Part shown: one piece after another, positions 24,158 to 33,914 of the stretch
How positions within the stretch are numbered: the first letter of the stretch is position 1
Layout: every line of letters begins with the position of its first letter
NCBI GenBank assembly: GCA_030679915.1
Contig: JAUXRY010000006.1
Span: 1-43,497, forward strand
Source: Thiobacillus sp.
GTDB taxonomy: Bacteria > Pseudomonadota > Gammaproteobacteria > Burkholderiales > Thiobacillaceae
Direction: 5' to 3'
Length of the DNA stretch: 43,497 bases
Notes under the pieces: generated by a model
What the model was told of the DNA's origin: nothing
The model's input: only the letters and a program-made list of their open reading frames with translations
Databases searched by the model: none
Program-made: the position numbers and the translations under genes

Positions 24158-24375
24158 CGGTATGGCTTTATAGGGCTCTAGGAGAATGAATCCGGGTAAT
24201 CAGGCAAGACGCTATGCATCCACCGGCGAAAGGGCTGTATGGGCTGGAGTGATAAAGCCGCAAGTACGCGCGAACGGTTCGATGATAACCCCCATGTGTC
24301 ACATGACACTGCCTTCGTCTTGATCCTCCGTTAAAAGGTTCCGGACAATCAGGGCGTCTCAGCGTGAGCCTTTTT

Positions 24376-24425
24376 CTGCATGCAGGAGGATGTGCACGAC
24401 AAGGCGTAACGTTTTGTGGCGGAAG
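24376..24425 (+). pseudogene. Remnant of a cupin 3' end
   Basis: ATGTGCACGACAAGGCGT at 24390-24407 is identical to 22741-22758 in the last part of the intact cupin gene. The similarity continues loosely on both sides (CTGCA before it, TTTTGTGGCGGAAGC after it against TTTGTAACGGAAAGC), over roughly 45-50 bases. It cannot be translated as a gene and is best seen as a decayed fragment of a second cupin copy. The rest of the 289-base gap 24158-24446 shows no gene; the exact limits of the remnant are approximate. Confidence 0.55.
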
Positions 24426-24446
24426 CGAGCCTCTGCCTGGATGAAA

Positions 24447-25834
<1,388 letters not shown>

Positions 25835-25960
25835 GAAAACCTCTTTGTTTAAGAGCATAAAAGCATTGCCGAATCAAAACCAACATACTTGTGCTTAATA
25901 CCGTAGGCCAAAAGGCAAATAAGGCATCACATTATTTCCTATCGCATGCCATGATTTCCT

Positions 25961-26476
25961 TTATTTTTCGACGATTACCTTTAGGTAATTTGTAGTAGTA
26001 ATAAATACGCCCGAATGTTGAAAATATCCGTAATCACTCTGAATCACTGTCCCACAAACATCGTAAAAAAACCGAATCTTCCCATCACCAGAATTCGCAT
26101 TTAATGTCACTTCTATCTACTGCCAACCAGTTAGCCACCTGAAAATGGTTTGGGTATCACCACGCCATACTTTAATAAATCCGGGTTGCTTGCGGTTCTG
26201 GTCCAAGATCTCGTTGGACCACTTGATTTCGCTTGTATACAAGTTTGGGCTCGCTTCCCATCTAAGCTTGTTTTGCGCGTGCTTCCATTCAAACAAGTCA
26301 ACTGACGCCTTGATGAATTCTTCGTCTGAAATATATCGCTGCTGTACACCACAATAACCTGGCGGTGCAGCGACCGAATACTTGTAGCCGAGGTATGTCA
26401 CAAGAAATACGACACAGCATGCAACGAATATCAGCGAAAAGATCTCCAGCGTTCTCAGGAAGGAAGGCAATTTCAT
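25961..26476 (-). pseudogene. Small membrane-anchored gene split by TAG
   Basis: From ATG 26476 a 119-residue reading frame (MKLPSFLRTLEIF, then a single membrane helix, then a soluble part with GYCGVQQRYISDEEF and IKVWRGDTQ) ends at TAG 26117-26119 after LTGWQ. The same frame continues for 51 codons without a stop to TAA 25961-25963, and the continuation reads like protein: IEVTLNANSGDG, KIRFFYDVCGTV, HSGVFITTTNYLKVIV. I infer an original protein of about 171 residues, with CAG (Gln) changed to TAG. The family is not recognised. The region is richer in A+T than its neighbours. It lies 27 bases after the cAMP phosphodiesterase gene on the same strand, so it may be the tail of that operon. Confidence refers to the split-gene reading. 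Confidence 0.62.
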
Positions 26477-26503
26477 ATAGACCAAACCACTTATAAACGC
26501 GAC

Positions 26504-27277
26504 TCAGGTCCCACTTAATTCAATCACCTGCCCCTGCACCAACGCCTTTAAATCCCATTCTGGCGCGGCAGCCCGCAATTCCTCCATGATCGCCGCCTCA
26601 TTCCCCGGCTTCAAATGCGTGATCCAGACTTCCGGCAGCACGCGCAGCTCCTGCAGGGTCTCGGCCAGCGAATCCGGCCAGTGATGTTTGGATACCTGGG
26701 CGATGTCGGCGAGCGCATTCTCAAACGAGGTTTCGATGATGAGGTGGCGCAGGTCGGAGATGGCATTGAGCGCTTCGGTGAAGGCTTCGCTGCTGGTGGT
26801 GTCGCCGCTGAACACCAGGCTGTCGCCGGCTTCGGTGACCTGAATGCCACAGGCGGGCACCACGTGGTTGACGGGCAGCGGGGTGAAGGTGCGTGTGCCG
26901 AGGGTGAGTTTTTCGCTCATCTGCAGGGGATCGAATTTTAGCCACGGCGCGTCGGCACTAGGAATTTCACGAAAGTCGGGCCACAGGTGCCAGTTGAACA
27001 TGTGAGTGGACAGGACTTCCAGCACCTCGGGCAGGGCATGGATGACGACGGGCGTGGTGCGTTTCTCGCCTACGGCATCGAGCAAGAGCGGCAGGCCCAG
27101 CACGTGGTCGAGGTGGGCATGGGTGACGACGACGTGATCGATCGCCAGCAGTTGCTCCAGGCTCAGGGTGGTGATGCCGGTGCCGGCGTCGATGAGGATG
27201 TCATCGTCGACCTTGAGGCAGGTGGTGTGGCGTCCACTGCCGATGCCGCCGCTGCAGCCGAGTATGGTCAGTTTCAT
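26504..27277 (-). CDS. Class II 3',5'-cAMP phosphodiesterase (MBL fold)
   Basis: A 257-residue metallo-beta-lactamase-fold enzyme. The metal site is visible as THAHLDH (52-58), His138, Asp159 in FSGDT and His221 in ITHLKPG. The N-terminus MKLTILGCSGGIGSG, the ILIDAGTGITTLSLEQL block and HMFNWHLWPDFREIP match class II cyclic nucleotide phosphodiesterases (the CpdP/yeast PDE1 group) better than RNase Z or glyoxalase types. It should hydrolyse cAMP (or cGMP) to the 5'-monophosphate in the cytoplasm. The ATG overlaps the TGA of the upstream adenylate cyclase gene by 4 bases, so synthesis and breakdown of the messenger are co-translated. A longer reading from 27421 is antisense-like and rejected. 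Confidence 0.85.
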   Translation of the reverse strand: MKLTILGCSGGIGSGRHTTCLKVDDDILIDAGTGITTLSLEQLLAIDHVVVTHAHLDHVLGLPLLLDAVGEKRTTPVVIHALPEVLEVLSTHMFNWHLWPDFREIPSADAPWLKFDPLQMSEKLTLGTRTFTPLPVNHVVPACGIQVTEAGDSLVFSGDTTSSEAFTEALNAISDLRHLIIETSFENALADIAQVSKHHWPDSLAETLQELRVLPEVWITHLKPGNEAAIMEELRAAAPEWDLKALVQGQVIELSGT

Positions 27278-29487
27278 TTGGTGGTGTAGACGTAAACGCC
27301 GTCCCAGTCTGCGGGAGGCGGGGCTTCGCGGAAATGCGCGATGCGTTCGAGATAGATATCGGCCAAGGCAAAGGGTGTCGTTTCTTTCATCTCGTTCAAT
27401 ATTTTCTCTGCCCCATCCCAATCACACGCCTGGTAGCGCTTATACGCTTCTTCGAACACGCGTGCGCTCATGACTGCCTGTTCGGACAGTTCATCTTTGC
27501 GGCCCAGTGGTTGATAAATCGCCACAGGTTTTGCTTTACCTTTGACGCGTACGTCATCGACTTTCATGAAGACATGCACCGGATCGGCCTCGACAGTGGT
27601 CTGGGTGACCAGGATACCGACGCCATACTGCTTGGTGATGCCTTCGAGGCGCGAGCCCAGGTTCACCGCATCGCCCATCACGGTGTAGGACATGCGAAAT
27701 TCCGAGCCCATGTTGCCGACGCTCATGCGCCCGGTGTTGACGCCAACGCCGATTTTGACGTCGGGCCAGCCGCGTGCGGCGAACTCCTTATTGAGTTGCG
27801 GCAACGCGGCCTGCATCTCGAGCGCGGTTTGCACGGCACGGCTGGCGTGGTCGGTGAGGTCCACCGGCGCGTTCCAGAACGCCATGATGGCGTCGCCGAT
27901 GTACTTGTCGATGGTTCCGCGCTGGTGCTGCACGATGTGCGTCATGCTCGACAGATAGGCGTTCAGCACTTCAGAGAGTTCGGCCGGCGACAGGTTTTCC
28001 GAGAAATTCGTAAAGCCGCGGATATCGGAAAACAACACGGTCATGTCGCGCGATTGGCCATCCATGGTGTAGTGCGCCGGGTCCTGGCTCATTTCAGCGG
28101 CCAGCTCGGGCGGCACGTACTGGCCAAACAACTTGGTCATCTGGCGCTTGTTGCGGCTCGCGGCGAAAAAGCCATAAGCCGTATTGAACGCATACAGGCC
28201 GAACACCGTGAGCATCGGCGCCGCCATCGGTACCACCCAGAAGCGTGACCAGGCTGCAGCATAAGCCGCCAGCAACAACGTCAGCAGGCCGATGCTCGAC
28301 GCCAGCCCGACAATCGGACCAAATCGCAGCAACACAAACGTCAGCACCCCACCCAGAATCAATACGGTCGCCAGCTGCGCATCACCCGCCCAGGGCGGCG
28401 TGCTGCGGGTGGTGCCGTCGAGCATGCCGGCGATGAGGTGGGCGTGGATTTCCACGCCCGGGAAAGCATTTGAAAACGGCGTGTTGCGCAGGTCGGCCAA
28501 GCCCGGCGCAGTCGACCCTAGCAACACGATGCGGTTTTCCAGTTGCGCCAGCGGTGCCTTGCCTGCCAGCACCTGCGCGGCCGACAGGTAGGGGAATGGG
28601 GCACCCGCGCGATACGGCACATAGACGGTGCCATCCGCACTCAAAGGCACCCGGATGCCGCCGACTTCGACCCACGGTGCGGCGTATTGGCGGCCCAAAA
28701 TACTGCTTTTTTCGACCCCGGCAATCAGCGGGTCGCCACCGAACGCCACGCACAAGGTAGCGGCCGACAAGGCTGGGTAATACCCGTCGCCATAAGGTGC
28801 GACCAGATGCATCTGCCGCGCGGTACCGTCTTCATCGGCACGCATGTTGAAGAAGCCTGTACCCTGCGCCACGCTTTGGTAGGTGGGCAGGTTGGCGCCA
28901 TAACCGGTGGCGGACGGCATACCCGGTTGTAGCGGATCAAACACCGACAACGGCAGTGAAGGCGGCGGCAAGCTGCCTGATTTGGTATCGCCATAGCCTG
29001 CCGGAATGAAATAAAAACCCATGGCAATTGGACGGTCGGCCAGCGCCTGAGCAAAGCGGGCATCGAAATCAAGGCGCGGCGCCAGTTGTTTCAGTGCCGT
29101 CTGAAACTCACGGCTGCCCGCGAGATCACTTTTTGCCAACTGCTTGAGACTGTTCAATCCCGAACTGTTATCCGGCTCGGCAAACACCACGTCGAAACCC
29201 AGTGCGCCGACATAATAGTGATCGTGCAACTTGTCGACCAACGCAGCCATGGTGTCGCGGCTCCACGGCCAACGCCCCACGCTTTTCAGACTGGCTTCGT
29301 CGATGTCGAGAATGGCGATGCGGTCATCCGGCCCGATAGGCGCAGTGCGCTTGAGCCAGGCGTCATATAGCCAAGCCTCGGCACGTTGCATCGGCGCGAT
29401 GTGGATGAGGCCGCCCACATGCGCTGCAATCAACCCGACAAACAGCGCAGACAGGGCTGCCTGCGCCAGCTTGGATGGCAATCGCAT
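27274..29487 (-). CDS. CHASE2-domain adenylate cyclase
   Basis: A 737-residue inner-membrane class III nucleotide cyclase. An N-terminal helix (about 9-29) leads into a large periplasmic CHASE2 sensor (about 35-365, with ILDIDEASL, GRWPWSRD, GALGFDVVFAEPD, FPGVEIHAHLIAGML). Three membrane helices (about 370-440) connect to the catalytic domain (from 455). Metal-binding aspartates are Asp488 (FSDIRGF) and Asp532 (KYIGDAIMAFW); Lys528 and Asp606 (YTVMGDAVN) are the residue types that select adenine, and Asn609/Arg613 the transition-state pair. It is therefore an adenylate, not guanylate, cyclase by motif. It starts within the stop of the M48 protease gene (TGATG) and ends within the start of a cAMP phosphodiesterase gene. 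Confidence 0.93.
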   Translation of the reverse strand: MRLPSKLAQAALSALFVGLIAAHVGGLIHIAPMQRAEAWLYDAWLKRTAPIGPDDRIAILDIDEASLKSVGRWPWSRDTMAALVDKLHDHYYVGALGFDVVFAEPDNSSGLNSLKQLAKSDLAGSREFQTALKQLAPRLDFDARFAQALADRPIAMGFYFIPAGYGDTKSGSLPPPSLPLSVFDPLQPGMPSATGYGANLPTYQSVAQGTGFFNMRADEDGTARQMHLVAPYGDGYYPALSAATLCVAFGGDPLIAGVEKSSILGRQYAAPWVEVGGIRVPLSADGTVYVPYRAGAPFPYLSAAQVLAGKAPLAQLENRIVLLGSTAPGLADLRNTPFSNAFPGVEIHAHLIAGMLDGTTRSTPPWAGDAQLATVLILGGVLTFVLLRFGPIVGLASSIGLLTLLLAAYAAAWSRFWVVPMAAPMLTVFGLYAFNTAYGFFAASRNKRQMTKLFGQYVPPELAAEMSQDPAHYTMDGQSRDMTVLFSDIRGFTNFSENLSPAELSEVLNAYLSSMTHIVQHQRGTIDKYIGDAIMAFWNAPVDLTDHASRAVQTALEMQAALPQLNKEFAARGWPDVKIGVGVNTGRMSVGNMGSEFRMSYTVMGDAVNLGSRLEGITKQYGVGILVTQTTVEADPVHVFMKVDDVRVKGKAKPVAIYQPLGRKDELSEQAVMSARVFEEAYKRYQACDWDGAEKILNEMKETTPFALADIYLERIAHFREAPPPADWDGVYVYTTK

Positions 29488-30416
29488 CAGCGAATTTTGT
29501 ACAAGCGATTGGCCAGTTCTTTACCCTGGATGCCGTCAAGGCGTCCGTCCACGGCCTCGCCCAATGCAGCCAGGCGGTCGGCCGGATGCGGGTGGGTTTT
29601 GTAGAGCAGGCTGGTGCGGCTGTCCTTGGCAGGTAAGGCCGCCATGTCCTGCAACACATTGGGCAGACCCCAGACGTCGTAGCCGGCGCGGGCGGCAAAC
29701 ACAATCCCCACGCGATCCGCCTCGAACTCGGCCTCCTTGTCGAGTCCGCGCGCCATGATTTCAGCGCCGTTACCGATCAGGTTCTGCACCATCTGGTCGC
29801 TGCTCTTAGCCTTGCTGCTTGCGGCTTGCCCCAGCGCACCAATCAGGCTGGATTTTTTGAGCACCTTGAGGTGATGCCGCTGGGTGACGTGGGCAATTTC
29901 ATGCCCCAGCACACCTGCCAGCTCGGCCTCGTTATTGAGACGCCGATATAGGCCTTTTGTCAGGAAAATATAGCCTCCCGGTGCGGCAAAAGCGTTGATG
30001 TCCTCGCTATCGAGCACGCCGAAATGCCAGGTGGTGTTCTTGCGCCCGGTTTGCAGCGCGACCCAGTTGCCGACCAGGTTCACATAGCGTTGTAGTCCGT
30101 CGTCCCGCACCAGCGGCACCGCGCCCAGCAGGTTGCCCGAAATCTGCTTGCCGATGCGGTTTTCCTCTTCGGGCGAGTAATCGCCAAACAGCGCAAACCC
30201 CAGTTGACCAACATCCACTTTTTGCTTACTGGTCGGGGGCGATGCAGCGGCGCTTTGCGAGCCTTCCGGGGACGGAGTCGTTGCCGGTTGCGTTTTCTTG
30301 TCCTTGTTCAGTTCCTGATTCAGGCGATCTTCCAGTAATTTTCCGAAATCAAACCCCATTGCCACGCCACTAACAGACGCGAGCGCAATGGCCAATACCA
30401 TTAATTTTGTTTTCAT
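29487..30416 (-). CDS. Periplasmic M48 family metalloprotease
   Basis: A 309-residue zinc protease related to LoiP/BepA-type envelope quality-control enzymes. A signal peptide (MKTKLMVLAIALASVSGVAMG) without a lipobox precedes a Lys/Gln/Pro/Ser-rich linker (about 35-65). The peptidase domain has the zinc motif HEIAH (172-176) with a third ligand in EFEADRVG (Glu232), and DINAFAAPGGYIFLTKGL just before it, typical of the family. No TPR repeats follow. The start at 30416 is chosen because it begins the signal peptide and overlaps the stop of the SH3 gene (TGATG). Its own stop overlaps the start of the adenylate cyclase gene by one base, making it the second gene in a tight four-gene unit. Confidence 0.9.
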   Translation of the reverse strand: MKTKLMVLAIALASVSGVAMGFDFGKLLEDRLNQELNKDKKTQPATTPSPEGSQSAAASPPTSKQKVDVGQLGFALFGDYSPEEENRIGKQISGNLLGAVPLVRDDGLQRYVNLVGNWVALQTGRKNTTWHFGVLDSEDINAFAAPGGYIFLTKGLYRRLNNEAELAGVLGHEIAHVTQRHHLKVLKKSSLIGALGQAASSKAKSSDQMVQNLIGNGAEIMARGLDKEAEFEADRVGIVFAARAGYDVWGLPNVLQDMAALPAKDSRTSLLYKTHPHPADRLAALGEAVDGRLDGIQGKELANRLYKIR

Positions 30417-30946
30417 CAGTTGCTCTCCCATGGCGATGAGGATTGGGCGGGCCGAGGTTCGGGCAAGCTCGGCACATTGACTGATGCCAGACCGGATTGT
30501 TTGGCGAAGCTCTGGGTCTGCGATGTTGTCACCGTCCCGGCTTCCAGCCGAGCCAGTTCGTCCGCATTGAACTTGGCCTGCTTCAGGTCTTCGTCATTCA
30601 AACCACGCAAACCGGCCACCGCGACGACGCGGCTGGGGTCGGACCGGGTCGTCGCGGCGCCGAACACATCTCCAGCGCCGGTGCCGCCCGTCCCGCCTGC
30701 GCCTGCGCGTACCGACAACAGGCGGATCCAGCCGGTGCTGCGGCCTGCCGTGACGCGCAGCCAGCCCCCCTTTTTGCTAAGAATATTGACGCTGGTGCCT
30801 TTGGCAACGTTGGCCTCAACCTTGGAACCCGAAGTGGGCTGGCTGAATAGCCGCTCGTTGCGAAGCACCGTGCCGGGCGATGCCCATGCCGATGCCGCTG
30901 ATACGCATAGCAAAAATGCGCTGACTGGAATCAAGAATTTGTTCAT
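30416..30946 (-). CDS. Exported SH3b-domain protein
   Basis: A 176-residue exported protein. The signal peptide (MNKFLIPVSAFLLCVSAASAWA) is followed by a bacterial SH3 domain (about 25-80: LFSQPTSGSKVEANVAKG, SVNILSKKGGWLRVTAG, STGWIRLLSV), a Gly-rich linker (AGAGGTGGTGAG) and a helical tail (LRGLNDEDLKQAKFNADEL, SFAKQSGLASVNVP). Such domains often bind peptidoglycan or guide a partner enzyme; here the partner is probably the M48 protease encoded next, whose ATG overlaps this stop codon. Start 30946 has GGAG and AGG within 14 bases upstream and begins the signal peptide. It is the first gene of the SH3-protease-cyclase-phosphodiesterase operon, divergent from the MlaE gene. Confidence 0.85.
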   Translation of the reverse strand: MNKFLIPVSAFLLCVSAASAWASPGTVLRNERLFSQPTSGSKVEANVAKGTSVNILSKKGGWLRVTAGRSTGWIRLLSVRAGAGGTGGTGAGDVFGAATTRSDPSRVVAVAGLRGLNDEDLKQAKFNADELARLEAGTVTTSQTQSFAKQSGLASVNVPSLPEPRPAQSSSPWESN

Positions 30947-31031
30947 CGCCTGTCTTCTCCATCTGATTGCAGAACTGTATGGCCTGGGTCTGTAATAACG
31001 CAAGGCCCTTTTATAGCGTTAAGATGCCGCG

Positions 31032-31826
31032 ATGAATTTTCTTGTTGCATCCATCGAATCGCTCGGTGCCAAAGTCACCGGCTGGTTTACCGTCGGCTAC
31101 GACATTTTTGCCTTCCTGTTCAGGTCGATTCTGCTGTTGCTGGATCGCGCCACCTGGAACCGCGCCACTTATGATGTCGTGATCAAGCAGGTGTACTTCA
31201 CTGCGGTTCAAATTCTGCCCGTTTTTCTGGGTTATGCACTGGTCATTTCGTGGCTCATCATCACCATCATTTTGACTACTGCGCGCGATTTCGGACTCAC
31301 CGCATTCGCCAGTGAAATGACGATCCGCGTGCTGGTACTCGAATTGCTGCCCTTCCTGACCGCGTTATTCATTGCCTTGCGGTCCGGTAGCGCCATCAAC
31401 ACCGAAGTCGCCCTGATGAAGGTGAACAATGAATTGGACGCGCTGGCGCATTGCAAGGTTCCGCCCATGCAGTTCGAGTTCCTGCCGCGCCTGATCGGTG
31501 GCGTGGTTTCGGTCATCACGCTGGCAGGACTGGCCGGGCTGCTGGCCCTGCTACTGTCTTATCTGTCGATTTATGGTCTCAGCATGGCAGGGTTTGATGC
31601 CTTTACCCAAATCCTTGCAAAAATTTTCAATTTGATAATCCTGTTCGGACTCATTGCAAAATGCGCTTTGTTCGGCCTGGCGGTCACCCTGATCCCGATC
31701 ACAGCCGGACTCGAAACGCCGAAAAAACTCTTCATGGTCCCGGTCTCCGTCCTGCGCGGGATGATGCGTGTGTTTTTTGCCATTGTGGCGATAGAGGTGG
31801 TGTCATTAGCGCTCAAATACATCTGA
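31032..31826 (+). CDS. MlaE-family ABC permease
   Basis: A 264-residue inner-membrane permease of the MlaE/TTG2B family, which moves phospholipids or related lipids between the inner membrane and an MCE carrier. Five to six hydrophobic segments are visible, and the family core lies around LRSGSAINTEVALMKVNNELDAL, where MlaE proteins contact their ATPase, and FEFLPRLIGGVVSVI. The length is normal. It is the first gene of a plus-strand unit with a truncated ATPase-like gene, MlaD and a lipoprotein gene. No mlaF gene is present upstream, and the divergent neighbour is the SH3 gene. The gene symbol is withheld because this may be a paralogue of the main mla system. Confidence 0.88.
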   Translation: MNFLVASIESLGAKVTGWFTVGYDIFAFLFRSILLLLDRATWNRATYDVVIKQVYFTAVQILPVFLGYALVISWLIITIILTTARDFGLTAFASEMTIRVLVLELLPFLTALFIALRSGSAINTEVALMKVNNELDALAHCKVPPMQFEFLPRLIGGVVSVITLAGLAGLLALLLSYLSIYGLSMAGFDAFTQILAKIFNLIILFGLIAKCALFGLAVTLIPITAGLETPKKLFMVPVSVLRGMMRVFFAIVAIEVVSLALKYI

Positions 31827-31852
31827 CCCCGTTTGCCGACCGTGCTGCACTA

Positions 31853-32275
31853 ATGGCGGCCGTCGCCGCACTGCCCGATGACGTGGCGCGCGTTGCGCTC
31901 GATCTGCCGTTGCGGGCGAATTTAACGGCACTCGACAACATTGCCCTGATTCCGCTGTATCAGCGCCATTTCAACGCGGCCGAATCGGCACGACAGGCAC
32001 AGACAATGCTGGATCGACTTGGCCACGCCGGGATTGCCCCATTACGTGACCCCGACATGACCCCTGCGCAACGTTTTGTAACAAAATTGGCACGGGCACT
32101 CATTCTGGGCCGAAGCCGACTCGTTATCGACCGCCCCGGCGCCATGCTTTACGATGTGCCCTATCCGGACTTTATCCGGCAGCTGGCTGAACAAACACAG
32201 TCAACCGGCACCTGGGAAATTTACGACTTCAGCTGGAATCAGCTTTTATATAGCCAGGCACCCGATCAAGAATGA
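31853..32275 (+). CDS. Truncated, inactive MlaF-like ABC ATPase
   Basis: A 140-residue protein in the position usually held by an MlaF ATPase. It aligns by eye only with the second half of an ABC ATPase: RANLTALDNIALIPLYQRH (21-39) resembles the SNLTVLENVALPLRYH region of MlaF, RDPDMTPAQRFVTKLARAL (65-83) replaces the [15 protein letters not shown] signature, and LVIDRPGAML (90-99) replaces Walker B LLLDEPTAGL. Walker A is absent, the signature Ser-Gly-Gly is lost and the catalytic Glu is Arg, so ATP hydrolysis is not expected. The frame runs open further upstream, but only through mlaE coding sequence. ATG 31853 lies 26 bases after mlaE and the stop overlaps mlaD by 4 bases. The homology is my inference from pattern. 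Confidence 0.72.
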   Translation: MAAVAALPDDVARVALDLPLRANLTALDNIALIPLYQRHFNAAESARQAQTMLDRLGHAGIAPLRDPDMTPAQRFVTKLARALILGRSRLVIDRPGAMLYDVPYPDFIRQLAEQTQSTGTWEIYDFSWNQLLYSQAPDQE

Positions 32276-33222
32276 GAACACTGCATTTCAAAGTTGGCTT
32301 GTTCGCTGCTGCCACCCTGCTGCTTGGGGTGCTATTCGTACTGTACATACTGCATGCGCGCGGTTTTTTTGAGGATACCTACCGTCTTCAGCTTGCAGCT
32401 TCTACTGCCGATGGTGTCGCACCGGGCGTACCGCTGGTTTTTTCCGGCATTGAAATCGGCCGCGTATCCACGCTGGGCCTCAACGATAACGGCGGCATCA
32501 TCATTCACGCCGAATTGCTGGCACGCAATGCGAAATGGCTGAAGGAAAACAGCACGTTCACGCTGGACAAACCCATTGTCGGCGGCGCCAAAATCCGCAT
32601 TGATTCCCCCAATCTTGATGCCCCAGCACTGCCCGAAAACTCCACCATGCTGTTGCTCACATCCGACGTCACCAAGGAAATCCCGATTCTGGTCGAGCGG
32701 ATCAAGGCGATACTGGTCAACGTTGAACACCTCACCCGCAAGGATGGTGAAGTCAATGGAACGCTGGCCAATCTACAAACCATGACCGGTCGCATGACGG
32801 GTGAATACGGCATGCTTGAAGCCATTCTGGGCAGCCCGGAAAAAGCCCGTGGTGTCACCGACACACTTGAAAAAACCCGAGCGCTCATTACCAAACTCGA
32901 CAGTTTGGCCCTGAAGATGGACGGCATGGCTGCCAAAGCAGACACATGGCTGTTCGCTCCGGAGGGTGTGGCCCTGCAAACCCGCGAGGCCTTGGCCCAG
33001 GTGAAACTCATCCTGGCGGATGCGCAATCCAGCCTGAAAAAAGCAGACGCTCTAATGACCAATGCGGTGGCGATTTCTGCGGACGTCAAGGAAGGCACGC
33101 AGGATATCGTCAAACTCCGCGCTGAGATCGACGATACGGTACGCAAGGCCAATGCGATGATCAACGAAATCAACAAAAAATGGCCCTTTGCGCGTGATGA
33201 TCCGGAGGTGAAACTGCCATGA
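32272..33222 (+). CDS. MlaD-family MCE protein
   Basis: A 316-residue membrane-anchored lipid carrier. One N-terminal helix (about 8-29) is followed by the MCE barrel (about 37-112: GVAPGVPLVFSGIEIGRVSTL, FTLDKPIVGGAKIRI), which in MlaD forms a hexameric ring with a lipid channel. The rest, about 200 residues, is a long helical region with coiled-coil character (VERIKAILVNVEHLTRK, LEKTRALITKLDSLALKM, ADALMTNAVAISADVKEGTQ), so it is a longer, PqiB-like or Mce-like type that could make a tube across the periplasm. The ATG overlaps the truncated ATPase gene by 4 bases and the stop overlaps the lipoprotein gene by 4 bases. Confidence 0.9.
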   Translation: MRTLHFKVGLFAAATLLLGVLFVLYILHARGFFEDTYRLQLAASTADGVAPGVPLVFSGIEIGRVSTLGLNDNGGIIIHAELLARNAKWLKENSTFTLDKPIVGGAKIRIDSPNLDAPALPENSTMLLLTSDVTKEIPILVERIKAILVNVEHLTRKDGEVNGTLANLQTMTGRMTGEYGMLEAILGSPEKARGVTDTLEKTRALITKLDSLALKMDGMAAKADTWLFAPEGVALQTREALAQVKLILADAQSSLKKADALMTNAVAISADVKEGTQDIVKLRAEIDDTVRKANAMINEINKKWPFARDDPEVKLP

Positions 33223-33890
33223 AGACCGTGTTTGCAATCACCAGCCTGATTCTGCTCGCTGCCTGCGGCAGCGGCGGACCTCCACCGCCCGACTGGAAAG
33301 TGGATTCGGCAGATCTCATTGAGCGTTACAAGAAGCATGCTCTGCTGGGTGAAAACACGTTATCCGAGCGTTATTTCCAGCAAGCCGTTTCCGCCACCGG
33401 CGGGGCCGGCCGAATAGCCGATACCGCCCGCTTATGGTTGGTCCGTTGTGCCACTCGACGTGCCATGCTGATCGATGATGCTTGTACCGAATATGCCGAC
33501 CTGGCCAGCATCGAGCCAAAAGCCGCAGACTACGCTTATTATCAGTTCATCACCTTGCGCTGGGATATGACCGACACAGCCCTCCTACCCAGCCATCACC
33601 GCGACCTGGTTCGCGCGCCAATCGGGAAAAAACAGGCTTTGCTCAGCCAGGTTCATGACCCGCTGGCACGCCTGCTCGAGGCCAGCCTGCTCATAATGCG
33701 GCAGGAATCCGATGCGGCCACACAGACCCTTGCAACCGAAACCGCTTCGTCCCAAGGATGGCGGCAACCGTTACTGACTTACCTTAAACTGCAGGAAAAG
33801 CAGGCCGAGGCTCAAGGTAATGTGGCTGAACAAGCCCGGCTAGCCAAGCGAATTCAGTTAGTCGAGAAAAGCCTGACGCCCCCCCCTTAA
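33219..33890 (+). CDS. Lipoprotein of the MlaE/MlaD operon
   Basis: A 223-residue predicted lipoprotein: signal peptide MKTVFAITSLILLAAC with a lipobox LAAC (Cys16), then a Gly/Pro linker (GSGGPPPPDW). The mature part is helical with TPR-like texture (LLGENTLSERYFQQAVSATGG, ARLWLVRCATRRAML, LARLLEASLLIMRQESDAA). I do not recognise a named family. The 4-base overlap with the MlaD gene puts it in the same operon and suggests an outer-membrane or periplasmic partner for lipid traffic, perhaps analogous to the lipoprotein subunits that accompany other MCE systems (inference). Confidence 0.85.
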   Translation: MKTVFAITSLILLAACGSGGPPPPDWKVDSADLIERYKKHALLGENTLSERYFQQAVSATGGAGRIADTARLWLVRCATRRAMLIDDACTEYADLASIEPKAADYAYYQFITLRWDMTDTALLPSHHRDLVRAPIGKKQALLSQVHDPLARLLEASLLIMRQESDAATQTLATETASSQGWRQPLLTYLKLQEKQAEAQGNVAEQARLAKRIQLVEKSLTPPP

Positions 33891-33914
33891 AAAAGCACGG
33901 CAACCTTGGTACAG

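Noticed and set aside
25974..25989. ATTACCT-TT-AGGTAAT palindrome as an operator for aspA
   Set aside because: It lies inside the continuation of the TAG-split reading frame (Asn-Tyr-Leu-Lys-Val-Ile codons), so the symmetry is probably accidental.
26117..26119. TAG as a programmed read-through or pyrrolysine codon
   Set aside because: No stem-loop or read-through context is evident and pyrrolysine systems are not expected here; a plain nonsense mutation is simpler.
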